Shown: positions 8,536 to 16,554 of the stretch, in pieces
Numbering within the stretch: the first letter of the stretch is position 1
Layout of the letters: the number at the start of each line of letters is the position of its first letter
Made by a program: the position numbers and the translations under genes
Source of the DNA: Bacteroidota bacterium
GTDB lineage: Bacteria > Bacteroidota > Bacteroidia > Cytophagales > Cyclobacteriaceae
DNA: 48,750 nt
Reading direction: 5' to 3'
Assembly: GCA_013285945.1 (NCBI GenBank)
Contig: JABDGP010000016.1
Coordinates: forward strand, 1-48,750
The notes under the pieces: model-generated
What the model saw: the letters and a program-made list of their open reading frames with translations, nothing else
What the model was told of the DNA's origin: nothing
Databases searched by the model: none

Positions 8536-9291
8536 ATGATAGCTTGTAAAAATTGTAACGCTGAATTTGAAGGTCGATATTGTAACCAATGTGGTCAGCC
8601 TGCTGAAACGCATAAAATGAATATCCATTTTCTGGTGCACGATCTTCAACACGGTCTGCTGCATCTTGAAAAGGGAATATTTTTTACAATAAAAGAACTT
8701 TTCACACGTCCCGGAACGTCAATCAGGGAGTACATTGAAGGAAAACGGGTTAAGCATTTTAAGCCCATCTCGTTGATTCTTGTATTAGCCGGGATTTTAG
8801 GACTACTCTCTCATTATTTTCACATCAGTATGCTTGGCCAGGCATTCCAGGTCAATGGCACAGATAGTAAGGCAGAGGAGATTCGGAGATCATTTAATGA
8901 ATTCAGTGATTGGGTAAGTGGTCACTACTCAATTGTATCACTGTTTTTACTTCCCGTCTTTACACTTGGTACATTCTTATCATTCCGAAAAAAGGGTTAC
9001 AATTTTATAGAACATCTTGTACTCAATGCCTTTCTTACAGGGCAGCGCCTGGTAGTAAACATCCTGCTATTTCCGTCTTATTACTTGCTAAATGGAACTG
9101 GTGATCTGAAAGGTTTTTCGGATTTTGTTAATCTTGGCCTTGGCCTCCTCACTTTTTGGACGCTTACCCAATTTTTTAACACTACCAAAAAGTCATCTGT
9201 GTTTTGGAGAACGTTGCTAAGTTTTATCATCTCAGGGATAGTCTACCTGGCTTTAGGAATGGCGGGGTTCTTGATCTTTGTTTCGAAGTAG
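8536..9291 (+). CDS. DUF3667 family membrane protein
   Basis: A 251-residue protein with an N-terminal zinc-ribbon-like knuckle (CKNC, then CNQCGQ about 15 residues later). The family-typical region follows: HDLQHGLLHLEKGIFFTIKEL and RPGTSIREYIEGKR. At least four hydrophobic segments come next (about 76-93, 131-150, 180-200 and 225-248). This is the usual layout and length of the DUF3667 proteins of Bacteroidota, whose function is not known. The zinc knuckle should face the cytoplasm. It stands alone, with non-coding spacers on both sides, so it is probably monocistronic. Confidence 0.87.
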   Translation: MIACKNCNAEFEGRYCNQCGQPAETHKMNIHFLVHDLQHGLLHLEKGIFFTIKELFTRPGTSIREYIEGKRVKHFKPISLILVLAGILGLLSHYFHISMLGQAFQVNGTDSKAEEIRRSFNEFSDWVSGHYSIVSLFLLPVFTLGTFLSFRKKGYNFIEHLVLNAFLTGQRLVVNILLFPSYYLLNGTGDLKGFSDFVNLGLGLLTFWTLTQFFNTTKKSSVFWRTLLSFIISGIVYLALGMAGFLIFVSK

Positions 9292-9752
9292 TTAATCTTT
9301 TAGAAGGCTATCTGTGGTAGGTTGGCTCGATTCTATAAATGAAACAAGGAATTAATGCTGGCAAGAGGTATGTTTCTGATGGTATTGCCGGAAGAAACTC
9401 TCCGTTTGCAAAACAAATGATTGAGCCCTTGAAAAGGAATGGGTGGAGACGGAATTCTAACATTGAGCGAATTGATGACTTTTGTCGAAACACTGAAGAC
9501 GGCACCCCAATTTGGAAAGTTCGGCTCCGACCAACTGGGTAGCGATTTTGTCTTTGTTGTGAAAGGAAATTGATATAGAATCACTCATTGACAGAAGCTT
9601 TGTCCTAAGGCTCCATGGTGACCTGTAATTTTGGATAACTGTGACCAACTTCAGAGACTGATAATCGGGGTATTAAAATTTATTGGTTGTACTAGAAAAA
9701 AGGCTGACAAGAGTGTCGGAATCTCCACCAAAATGAAGTAATTGACTTTCGT
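9292..9752. other. Intergenic, no supported gene
   Basis: This 460-bp spacer holds short overlapping open frames on both strands (60-83 codons), none with a recognisable domain, a hydrophobic signal or a good start context. The plus-strand frame at 9339-9542 could be a decayed fragment, but nothing identifies it. No terminator or repeat was seen. Confidence 0.4.
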
Positions 9753-10679
9753 ATGAGAGCGACGTACCTCTTGATCTTTGTTATCCTCCTAGGTTGCGGC
9801 GATCATCGCTCGCATAACAACCGCGACCAAATCGAAAGCTTTGATATTTCCCCCGACGACCAGAAAGTGCTGTTGCTGAGCACACGTGATGGCGCCACCA
9901 CCGTATTTGAGATAAATGCTGATGGCACTTCTCCCAGGCCAATCCTGAAGCCATCGAGCGATGGGATATTCTCAAACCCCCGGTATTCACCGGATGGAAA
10001 AAAAATTGTATTCATTAAATATTTCAAAAAAAGATTTGGTGAAAGTGCTGTATATGTCTCTAATAACGATGGCTCCGGTGTGCAGGAACTAACGCGCGGC
10101 GGCGAGCTGGTTACCGAAGCGATATTTTCCGCCAAAGGCGATGCGGTGCTGTACTGCTCTGCCAAACAATACAACAGCAGCAAGACGAAGGGCACAACAG
10201 ACGCGCGCAGATTTGACATTTATGCCATAGACCTCCTCGACGGGAAGACTACAAAACTCTCCAAACTCAATGCCCTGGGAATCGACAATCTCTCTGAGAT
10301 CAGTGAAAAGTATATCTTGTTTCATATGAACGCCGGTAAGAAAAGCGGCATCTATTCTTTTGAAAACGACAACCCGACCAAGGCTATGAGAATATTCCCT
10401 GTCAATGGGACCGAGGAATCAACCTTACTGGACAAACCGGGATACGTACCCGATAGATTCCTTGTGTTCACTGCTCGCTCCAAGTTGCACGTCATGAATC
10501 TAATCACACGTAAGGCAGACCTCATCTACGACACGAAAGGCGGTCATTTTATTCAGATGCTCAGGGGGTTTCACACAAAATCACGTGTGCTGTTTAAAAA
10601 ATTCGATGAGCCAAGGCTGACATCCGTCAACACCGATGGGAGCGAAGTCAGCTCATTTGATGTTGAATTCCCCGAGTAA
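9753..10679 (+). CDS. Lipoprotein with TolB-like (PD40) beta-propeller
   Basis: A 308-residue lipoprotein with a short signal ending in the lipobox LLGC (C15). The mature part has repeated PD40/TolB-type blades: FDISPDDQKVLLLSTRDG, YSPDGKKIVFIKYF, SAVYVSNNDGSGVQEL and the later YIDLLDGKTTKL-like segment. At least four to five blades can be counted by eye, which suggests one closed propeller. Such lipoproteins usually bind proteins or ligands in the periplasm or at the outer membrane. No enzyme motif is visible and no Pal/Tol gene is nearby. It faces the minus-strand sugar-binding-like gene, whose stop lies 55 bp beyond. The local GC is slightly higher than in the AT-rich spacer upstream. Confidence 0.8.
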   Translation: MRATYLLIFVILLGCGDHRSHNNRDQIESFDISPDDQKVLLLSTRDGATTVFEINADGTSPRPILKPSSDGIFSNPRYSPDGKKIVFIKYFKKRFGESAVYVSNNDGSGVQELTRGGELVTEAIFSAKGDAVLYCSAKQYNSSKTKGTTDARRFDIYAIDLLDGKTTKLSKLNALGIDNLSEISEKYILFHMNAGKKSGIYSFENDNPTKAMRIFPVNGTEESTLLDKPGYVPDRFLVFTARSKLHVMNLITRKADLIYDTKGGHFIQMLRGFHTKSRVLFKKFDEPRLTSVNTDGSEVSSFDVEFPE

Positions 10680-10734
10680 CATTTGAGACTTACTTACAGA
10701 TCAGGAGTTGAGCTTGTTTGCCGAGAGGACAACG

Positions 10735-11700
10735 TCAATCTTCAAGAATCTTCTTAGCGTTCGCATGAGTGGTAATGCCAACTGGTCCCTCGTAGATGCC
10801 ACCGATGTTTCCCATATCTTCCACAAGCACCTCTATCACGTTTTCACCGGCTTTTAATGACGCAGCCGGAATGTCATAGATGCGTGTCTGTTCATAAGAC
10901 TCGCTGCGACCATATGGTCTGTGATCGTTTGTTGAGCCGATGACTTTCCCATTCAGATACGCGACATCGAAGTCGTCGATTTTTCCAAGCACAAGCACTA
11001 AGCCGGCCTTTGAAACCTCTGGAGGAAGAATGAATGTCTTTTTGTACCAGGCAAAGCCGTCATAGTCCTGAAAATCCTGATGCTCCCATGGGCCTGGTAC
11101 CATGATTTTTTTCCACTCATTCTTATTTCGGATCGGATCTTTGTTCTCGCTAGGTGTGAAAGACCAAACACCCTGCAAGTCTACGACCATAAGTTTGTTT
11201 TTTTCCTGCTGAAAAATTCCGAGCTCACCATCTACAATTCCACCACCTTGCATAACATCGAACACGCGAATTGCAATTGTGTTTTCACCCGAAAAATTGA
11301 TCACTTCCGGCGGCAACAGATACCTTCGTTCTGTGTTGTAAGAAGTTTTGAATCGCGGTGGCATGCGCCCTGAGAAACCGATCAGTTTGCCATTCACATA
11401 CACCTCGTCACAGTCATCGATGTAGCCGAGCCGCAAGTAATAATTTTCCTTTTTGCTGAGTTGTTTGCCGTCAAATTTTCTTCGGTACCATGCAAAGCCA
11501 TCATACCCGTTAAAGCCCTCGTCTTCCCAAGCCGAAGGTGCGAATACATTCTTCCAACCCGAATCGTCAAATTGCGGCGAAGCCCAGGTATGATTGTCGT
11601 CGATATGAAATTTCCAAGTCCCTCTTAAATTGATAGTCTGCGCTATAGACGGCGCCGAAAGCAATAGGAATAGGAGAAGAATAGAGCCAACGTATTTCAA
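10735..11700 (-). CDS. Exported protein with two GH2-type sugar-binding (jelly-roll) modules
   Basis: Two tandem beta-galactosidase-like jelly-roll modules. The first has GTWKFHIDDN, then PSAWEDEGFNGYDGFAWYRR; the second has GVWSFTPSEN, then PGPWEHQDFQDYDGFAWYKK. Each ends with the strand pattern of glycoside hydrolase family 2 N-terminal domains (YLRLGYIDDCDEVYVNGKLIG; LGKIDDFDVAYLNGKVIG). No catalytic TIM barrel follows, so it is a binding protein and not an enzyme. The open frame reaches up to a GTG at 11772, but that lies inside the terminator stem of the upstream gene. I chose the TTG at 11700, which gives MKYVGSILLLFLLLSAPSIAQ, a clean signal peptide. An ATT start slightly upstream is possible. 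It is downstream of the two-component system and may belong to its regulon (inference). Confidence 0.8.
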   Translation of the reverse strand: MKYVGSILLLFLLLSAPSIAQTINLRGTWKFHIDDNHTWASPQFDDSGWKNVFAPSAWEDEGFNGYDGFAWYRRKFDGKQLSKKENYYLRLGYIDDCDEVYVNGKLIGFSGRMPPRFKTSYNTERRYLLPPEVINFSGENTIAIRVFDVMQGGGIVDGELGIFQQEKNKLMVVDLQGVWSFTPSENKDPIRNKNEWKKIMVPGPWEHQDFQDYDGFAWYKKTFILPPEVSKAGLVLVLGKIDDFDVAYLNGKVIGSTNDHRPYGRSESYEQTRIYDIPAASLKAGENVIEVLVEDMGNIGGIYEGPVGITTHANAKKILED

Positions 11701-11738
11701 AAACTTATTTTTAATTACAAAAATACACCATTGATTTG

Positions 11739-11776
11739 AAAAAAAGGCAGGCGGCCTCTGTGTGAAGGCCACCTCC
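11739..11776 (-). terminator. Rho-independent terminator after the small exported protein gene
   Basis: Read on the minus strand, GGUGGCCU pairs with AGGCCGCC across an 8-nt loop (one U-G pair) and is followed by a run of seven T, 25-60 bp after the stop of the upstream gene. It is a textbook intrinsic terminator. It shows that the sugar-binding-like gene downstream has its own start of transcription or is reached only by read-through. Confidence 0.88.
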
Positions 11777-11800
11777 TTTCCTAAACAACAACTAAACCAT

Positions 11801-12205
11801 TTAGTTGTTAGCGGCTACCAAATCATGGTAATAGGTCGTTTTCTCCAGGAGTGGGTGATAGGTCCCGTCCTTTTGAGCCGTCATTTTATAGACAACCGAG
11901 AGTTTTGAAGATTTCACTTCGATCCAGAACGCGTCGACTTCGATGTTCCGGATATCGTATTTTTTAGAAAATCCGCTGGGGAAATTCTCACCTCCGATAT
12001 AATCAACCTGGTTTAGGTTTTGTGCATCTGTGAACCTGATCTTTATAGGTTCGCTGCTGCTGTACGCATACATAACTTTCAATACACCGTCTTCAGTAGA
12101 AGGCAGAATTTTTACGGCTGGACCGTTGACTTGTGCACTGGCTGCACCACATGCCAGGATCAGCGCTACCACCAACCCTGCAAGAATCTTTGATTTGTTT
12201 TTCAT
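11801..12205 (-). CDS. Small exported protein, target candidate of the adjacent two-component system
   Basis: A 134-residue protein with a strong signal peptide (MKNKSKILAGLVVALILACGAASAQ). The mature part of about 110 residues is beta-rich (VLKVMYAYSSSEPIKIRFTDA, FWIEVKSSKLSVVYKM). I do not recognise the family. The open frame extends to a GTG at 12241, but ATG 12205 begins exactly at the signal peptide and is the better start. The gene lies between the response regulator gene (stop 127 bp upstream) and a strong terminator, so it is a short transcript of its own. The upstream spacer holds a phased TGTNAC repeat of the kind OmpR/PhoB regulators bind, so it is the best candidate for direct control by the neighbouring regulator. 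Its Cys20 lies within the signal peptide and is not a convincing lipobox. Confidence 0.78.
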   Translation of the reverse strand: MKNKSKILAGLVVALILACGAASAQVNGPAVKILPSTEDGVLKVMYAYSSSEPIKIRFTDAQNLNQVDYIGGENFPSGFSKKYDIRNIEVDAFWIEVKSSKLSVVYKMTAQKDGTYHPLLEKTTYYHDLVAANN

Positions 12206-12273
12206 GGCATTATTTGTTTTGTTGAAGTGATTTTGATTCACAGTTCAAATAACGCGATGCCTCGTGTGCAAGA

Positions 12274-12310
12274 TGTCACCAGATGGTAAACGTTTGTAAC
12301 AAGTTGTCAC
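12274..12310. promoter_or_regulatory. Phased TGTNAC repeats, candidate response-regulator operator
   Basis: Four half-sites lie on one face of the helix: TGTCAC (12274), TGGTAA (12284), TGTAAC (12295) and TGTCAC (12305), at steps of 10, 11 and 10 bp. Direct repeats at a 10-11 bp step are the hallmark of OmpR/PhoB-type winged-helix regulators (compare the Pho box, TGTCA at 11 bp). The site is between the response regulator gene and the small exported protein gene, about 70-100 bp upstream of the latter's start. Binding by the neighbouring regulator is inference. Confidence 0.55.
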
Positions 12311-12331
12311 AAGGCGACAAGGAGTGAAAAG

Positions 12332-13015
12332 CTACAGCACCAATTTGTAGCCGGAGCCGTGGGCAGTCAGGATAATCCTGGGATGGTTGGGAGTGAATTC
12401 GATTTTTTGACGCAATCGAGCGATGAAGTTGTCGACCGTTCGAGTTGTGATCGACTCACCATAACCCCACACGTTTTCTAGCAGGTCATTCCGGCTGACG
12501 ATCTGATTTTTATTTTTGACCAGGTATGCAAGCACCTCGAATTCCTTGTGTGAGAGTTTTATTTCGAGGGCGTTTTCTTCCGCCTGAAATGCGTCGAAGT
12601 CGATGACTAAGCGGCCGATTGTCACCAGTGACGCAGTCTGAGCCACCGATGGCTGGTTTCGTCGCAAGATGGCCTTCACGCGAGCTAACAGTTCCCGGAT
12701 GCTGAATGGCTTGGTGATGTAGTCATCCGCACCCAACTCGAGACCCACAACTTTGTCTATTTCTTCACCACGCGCTGTAAGCAAAATGATTGGCGTGCGA
12801 ATGCCTGCGCTACGAGCCATCTTACAAACATCGAAGCCTGAAAGTTTCGGAAGCATAACATCCAACAATGCCAAATCATAAGTTCCAGTCTTCAAGTGGG
12901 CCAAGCCTGCCTCACCATCGCTGGCGATATGCACGGTGTAGTTCTCCAACTCCAGATTGTCGCGGAGGCCAAGTTGCATAGCCGGCTCGTCTTCAATGAT
13001 GAGTATGGTGGCCAT
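12332..13015 (-). CDS. OmpR/PhoB-family response regulator
   Basis: A 227-residue two-domain regulator. The receiver domain (1-120) has the acidic pocket EDE (D9), the phospho-acceptor D52 in LLDVMLPKLSG, the conserved Thr in ILLTARGEE and the Lys in DYITKPFS. The C-terminal winged helix (about 130-227) has the family segments LSHKEFEVLAYLVKN, SRNDLLENVWGY and TVDNFIARLRQKIE. All key residues are intact. The start lies 3 bp after the kinase stop, so the two are translated from one message. Likely targets are the exported protein gene downstream, through the phased repeat, and perhaps the kinase operon itself. Confidence 0.95.
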   Translation of the reverse strand: MATILIIEDEPAMQLGLRDNLELENYTVHIASDGEAGLAHLKTGTYDLALLDVMLPKLSGFDVCKMARSAGIRTPIILLTARGEEIDKVVGLELGADDYITKPFSIRELLARVKAILRRNQPSVAQTASLVTIGRLVIDFDAFQAEENALEIKLSHKEFEVLAYLVKNKNQIVSRNDLLENVWGYGESITTRTVDNFIARLRQKIEFTPNHPRIILTAHGSGYKLVL

Positions 13016-13018
13016 CGA

Positions 13019-14593
13019 TTATGATTCGGTTTTCTTTAATAGAAAATACAATGTGAACACAGATCCTTTTCCAGGCGCGCTTGAAACGGTGACGTGCCCA
13101 TGCTGGGCTTCCGTAAGCTGCTTCACGAGAGACAGTCCCAATCCTGTGCCCAGACTTTTGGCAAGGTCGCCGCTCGACACGCGGAAGAATTTGTCGAAGA
13201 TATGTTTCTGGTCCATCTTGCTGATCCCGATACCGTGATCTTTTACGGCTACATAGCCATATTCGTTTTCAATTCCGGAAGTGATTTCGATGAATTTTTT
13301 ATCAGGGCTGTACTTCATCGCATTGTCAATCAGGTTGATGACGGCCTCCGCAAAAGCTTCATCATCAGCCTGAACAGAAACCTCACCACCCGGAATGAAA
13401 GTATAGCCGAATCCCTTGCTTCTCAGATGAAAATCATAGGTTTTTAATATCCCGTTCACTTCTGCATTGATGTCAACAATTCGAAAAACAAGGTTTTTTT
13501 TGTTGGCATCTATTTGACTGAAGCTGAGGATTTTGTTCACAATCCCCGACAGACGGTGCGTTTCCTTCGTGATGATAGAATAGTATTCCTGTTTTTTTTC
13601 CTCCGATCCTACACGCCCCATCTCGAGCGTTTCAGCAAACATGCTTATGAGTGCGAGTGGCGTTCGTATCTCGTGCGAAACATTAGAAACAAAATCAGCT
13701 TTGTTCTGTGCCAGCTGGACTTCGTGCTTCACATTCCTGAAAACAAGAATCACAGCAACAATCAGTACCGCATCCAGAGATAGCAGCAAGATAAGGTTGG
13801 TGGTTGTTCGCTTGTCCACCAAACTTTGTATCGAAGTGCCGTTGGCTCGGATGCCGATAGTAAAGTCGGGGAGTAGCCACAGATCTTTCGTGTGTGCTTC
13901 CGCTTTGAGCGTGTCCCCGTTTCTCGCCAACGTAGAATAGATCGATGCGGGTGATCCTTTTTTAAAGACTGAAAGTATGAATTGGTCTTTTGCAATGATC
14001 TGAAGGCGCGGCCCCACTACTTCCTGAATAAAAATATTTGGATCGACAAGAAGACCCGCTATGGAGAATTGAGAAGGCTGGTCGCCCACTACAAAGGCGA
14101 GGCACCGCAGGTCGTTATTTGCACTGTCTCGATAAGGAAGAGACTGCAATTTTTGAAACCCGTCTTTTTTATATTCTACTAACTGTCGAATATTCTCAGC
14201 ACCTGAACTCAAAGTTTCATTGATTGCCGAAATGTGCTCTTTCGATGAGTCGGTAAGCGAAAAGACAGCGCCATTTGCGGCCCCGTAAGGCGGGTCACTA
14301 ATAAATACAGCCACCAAGGAAGAATTGAAGGTCAGCAGGTTCTTGATTTTTTTTGGCGTGTGACCAGGAACCTTTTCGATCCATCCGCTTTCCACCTTTG
14401 CAATCCAGCTATTCAGAACATCGTCAGAGTATTGATTTACGGAGAATAAAATAGCATCAAGTTGCTTGCGGTAAACATCCTGAATCATTCTTTCATCCCG
14501 GTTCAACGATGAGATTTCGTAGACCGAGAAGAAAACAGCCGGTAGAACAAATACCAGCGTCAGTATCAACCCGATTCGTTGCGTAGATTTCAC
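13019..14593 (-). CDS. Membrane sensor histidine kinase
   Basis: A 524-residue kinase with TM1 at about 7-25, a periplasmic sensor region of about 240 residues, and TM2 at about 266-286. The HisKA domain follows with H307 in VSHEIRTPLALI, then a HATPase_c domain with the N box (VINLIDNAMKYSP), G1 (VKDHGIGI) and G2 (GTGLGLSL). The sensor region has no recognised fold by eye. The start is GTG at 14593 (MKSTQRIGL). It precedes its cognate regulator by 3 bp. The left end of an insertion element lies only about 42 bp upstream of the start, so the native promoter may have been displaced, or the element may now supply transcription. Protein motifs are all intact. Confidence 0.95.
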   Translation of the reverse strand: MKSTQRIGLILTLVFVLPAVFFSVYEISSLNRDERMIQDVYRKQLDAILFSVNQYSDDVLNSWIAKVESGWIEKVPGHTPKKIKNLLTFNSSLVAVFISDPPYGAANGAVFSLTDSSKEHISAINETLSSGAENIRQLVEYKKDGFQKLQSLPYRDSANNDLRCLAFVVGDQPSQFSIAGLLVDPNIFIQEVVGPRLQIIAKDQFILSVFKKGSPASIYSTLARNGDTLKAEAHTKDLWLLPDFTIGIRANGTSIQSLVDKRTTTNLILLLSLDAVLIVAVILVFRNVKHEVQLAQNKADFVSNVSHEIRTPLALISMFAETLEMGRVGSEEKKQEYYSIITKETHRLSGIVNKILSFSQIDANKKNLVFRIVDINAEVNGILKTYDFHLRSKGFGYTFIPGGEVSVQADDEAFAEAVINLIDNAMKYSPDKKFIEITSGIENEYGYVAVKDHGIGISKMDQKHIFDKFFRVSSGDLAKSLGTGLGLSLVKQLTEAQHGHVTVSSAPGKGSVFTLYFLLKKTES

Positions 14594-14635
14594 GTACCAA
14601 TGTTACAGCAATTCACTCAGGGCTGCAAAGCCGAC

Positions 14636-14700
14636 TAGCACCGGCAGTAACTCGAGATTTTTACAATTCATTGTTCCAATATTGAAACAACTCTCAATTT
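14636..14700 (+). repeat. Left inverted end of the insertion element
   Basis: Contains TAGCACCGGCAGT, CGAGATTTTT, the near-palindrome at 14672-14689 and ACTCTCAATTT. It is homologous by eye to the right end at 16085-16159 (inverted) and to the two units at 28367-28461 and 30736-30831. Confidence 0.7.
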
Positions 14701-14724
14701 AGACGGAAATCGACACATTGCATT

Positions 14725-15978
14725 GTGTTGACCTACAATTCCTATCACTCCGAACTTAAATGTCTCGCGCGCGCGAACCTTCTTGCACAAGAAATCTGTG
14801 CACTAATTCCGCGTTCCAATATCTGGCGTTGGAAGCATGAGCCTGCCGATAAGTACAAATCATTTGACCTGAATTTGAAGGCATCCCAAGATTATGAGCT
14901 GATCCGATCTTTTGCCAACAATACGAAAGCAAAACGGGTTTTCTCTGCATACGTGCGTCTGTGCAAATTCTTCCTTGAGCTCGTACACAACGTTCCGAAA
15001 TTTCACAAATACGTCCATGCCGTGAAATTGCAAGTGGTCAAAACAATTGATCGTGTGAAGAATACAATCGGATTAGTCCGAACACTTCGGGTGTTCAACA
15101 TCTCCGTTTCCACCTATCGCCAATGGAGTATCGAAACCTATACCAGTTGTTTTCATTCTATAATAAACACCTGCAATCGGATTTATCCTACCCAACTCTC
15201 AAGTCTAGAAATCAAACTTTTGAAGGACAAACTCATTGATCCGGTTAACCGGTACTGGCCGATTTCGTCCATTGCATTTGAATCTCTGAAAGACGGATCA
15301 CTCCCCTTGAGTCTGAACACATGGTACAAATACTCCAAGAGGTTGGGCATCGCAAGACCAAGGCCCAACGACCGGCGGAAGAAAAGGGCAGAAGGGATCC
15401 GGGCAGAACGACCGAATCAAATCTGGCATGCCGACATTACACGGTTTGTTACAATCGACAATGTCGCATATTTCATCTACTTAGTCGTCGATAATTTTTC
15501 ACGGAAAATCCTATCGTGGAGAATTTCCGACAAAGTAAGTGCTTTGATCCGGCGCGAGACGATAGGGGAGGCCACGAAAAACTCGAAAAATGAAGAGGAA
15601 CATATTCTGTTGATCACTGACGGCGGCCCAGAAAATTCTTTGAAGGAGTACCTGAGAACAATCGACGTCTCTGTTGTTCATCAAAGAGCAATGATCGACG
15701 TACAGTGCTCAAACTCGTTGATAGAGGCCCACAACAAGGTGATCAAATACAACTATTTGTACAGGATGTCGGTCTCGGATGGAAACCACTTGAAAAAACT
15801 CATCCCATGGATAGTTGACGACTTCAACTCTCGTCCTCACGTTTCACTTGAGGGTCTAACACCAAATGAAAAATATGGGAACCTGACGCTTGATCAAAGC
15901 TCCTTGCGATCTTTGAAAGCAACGGCTTCACAAAAGCGAAAAGAGCACAACTTCAAGAACAGATGCGTGAATTGCTGA
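14725..15978 (+). CDS. DDE (rve-type) transposase
   Basis: A 417-residue single-frame transposase. The N-terminal half is basic and helical, with possible HTH segments near 120-135 (LRVFNISVSTYRQWS). The integrase-like catalytic core runs from about 228: D237 in IWHADITR, D299 in ILLITDGGPEN, and E334 in SNSLIEAHNKVIK, so the acidic triad is complete. The last two acids are 35 residues apart, as in IS3-like enzymes. The C-terminal FNSRPHVSLEGLTPNEKY segment is also typical of that group. There is no upstream orfA and no frameshift window, unlike IS3 elements. The start is GTG 14725. The gene appears intact and could act in trans on the related ends near 28.4 and 30.8 kb. Confidence 0.9.
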   Translation: MLTYNSYHSELKCLARANLLAQEICALIPRSNIWRWKHEPADKYKSFDLNLKASQDYELIRSFANNTKAKRVFSAYVRLCKFFLELVHNVPKFHKYVHAVKLQVVKTIDRVKNTIGLVRTLRVFNISVSTYRQWSIETYTSCFHSIINTCNRIYPTQLSSLEIKLLKDKLIDPVNRYWPISSIAFESLKDGSLPLSLNTWYKYSKRLGIARPRPNDRRKKRAEGIRAERPNQIWHADITRFVTIDNVAYFIYLVVDNFSRKILSWRISDKVSALIRRETIGEATKNSKNEEEHILLITDGGPENSLKEYLRTIDVSVVHQRAMIDVQCSNSLIEAHNKVIKYNYLYRMSVSDGNHLKKLIPWIVDDFNSRPHVSLEGLTPNEKYGNLTLDQSSLRSLKATASQKRKEHNFKNRCVNC

Positions 15979-16084
15979 CAGGTGTTTACTTGTCGCGAGG
16001 TTTTTTGTGTCGGAATAGGAGAGAACCGTCTCGATTTTCTACCGCTGAGGCCATGCTAATCCATAAACTTTTTGATCAGGTAGG

Positions 16085-16159
16085 AATTTTTATAGCTTCG
16101 TACTGTGTTCCAATATTGAAACACTGGATTATTAAAAAGTCGTAGGAGTGCCGGCGCTA
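16085..16159 (-). repeat. Right inverted end of the insertion element
   Basis: Read on the minus strand: TAGCGCCGGCACT, CGACTTTTTAATA, the near-palindrome (16106-16123), then AGTACGAAGCTATAAAAATT. The inner part matches the passenger-element ends closely (AGTATCGAAATTTTAAAAATT at 28421 onward). Confidence 0.7.
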
Positions 16160-16471
16160 ATAGAATTGGCTGATGGTGACGTACAACTCATAGAGCCAAA
16201 TTTGATACGATTCAAAAACCCGCTTACTTCCAAAATTGATCGACTGGATTGATTTTGAGGGTTACGAATTCGTAAAGAAATGTTACGACAAAGCCGTAAC
16301 GGAAGCAGCGCTGAGTCCAAGTTGAGTTTGACTTAGTACATTGCCAATACCGCCTGTAAAACACAGGATAAAAACAATGGGAAGCCACCGTTTTTTTAAA
16401 ATATTTTTCGCACAATTCTTAGCAATTGCAGAAAAAAGTGGGAACTCTCTCTAAAGCTTTGGTATGGCTTG
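16160..16471. other. Intergenic between insertion element and RHS operon
   Basis: No accepted gene. The open frames here are 62-79 codons, on the minus strand, without domains. No terminator hairpin was seen. The promoter of the RHS operon lies at the right edge. Confidence 0.45.
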
Positions 16472-16502
16472 TTTGGTACTTCTTGATGAACTGTTAAGTT
16501 TG
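16472..16502 (+). promoter_or_regulatory. Promoter of the RHS operon
   Basis: TTTG at 16472-16475 (-33 element) and TAAGTTTG at 16495-16502 (-7 element, consensus TAnnTTTG) are separated by 19 bp, which fits the Bacteroidota housekeeping promoter. The start site should be near 16509, about 45 bp before the ATG of the first operon gene. Confidence 0.65.
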
Positions 16503-16554
16503 CACCTCGAAAAATTCCGATTGCTTTAACCCACCTACGCGTTAATCCTGAATT

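Larger units (their letters stand above)
14636..16159 (+). mobile_element. Insertion element with one DDE transposase and about 75-bp imperfect inverted ends
   Basis: A 1.5-kb unit. The left end (from 14636) and the inverted right end (from 16159) share TAGC(A/G)CCGGCA(G/C)T, then a CGA-TTTTT tract, then an 18-bp near-palindrome TGTTCCAATATTGAAACA. That 18-mer is identical at both ends (14672-14689 and 16106-16123). An AGTA-CGAA-like tract follows, so similarity runs about 75 bp inward. One transposase gene fills the space between. No clear target duplication is visible, so the outer limits may be off by a few bases. The ends do not begin TG...CA at the outermost conserved base, unlike classical IS3/IS481 elements, unless the palindromes themselves are the ends. 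Confidence 0.72.

Noticed and set aside
9339-9542. 67-codon plus-strand frame between the DUF3667 and propeller genes
   Set aside because: No domain, no conservation visible, and overlapped by equally long minus-strand frames.
11701-11772. GTG 11772 as start of the sugar-binding-like protein
   Set aside because: It lies inside the terminator stem of the preceding gene, and the added residues (MAFTQRPPAFFSNQ) do not fit before the signal peptide.
14672-16123. Ends of the insertion element placed at the TGTTCC...GAAACA palindromes
   Set aside because: Similarity between the two ends continues about 35 bp outward to CCGGCA, and no target repeat is seen at the inner positions; kept only as an alternative.
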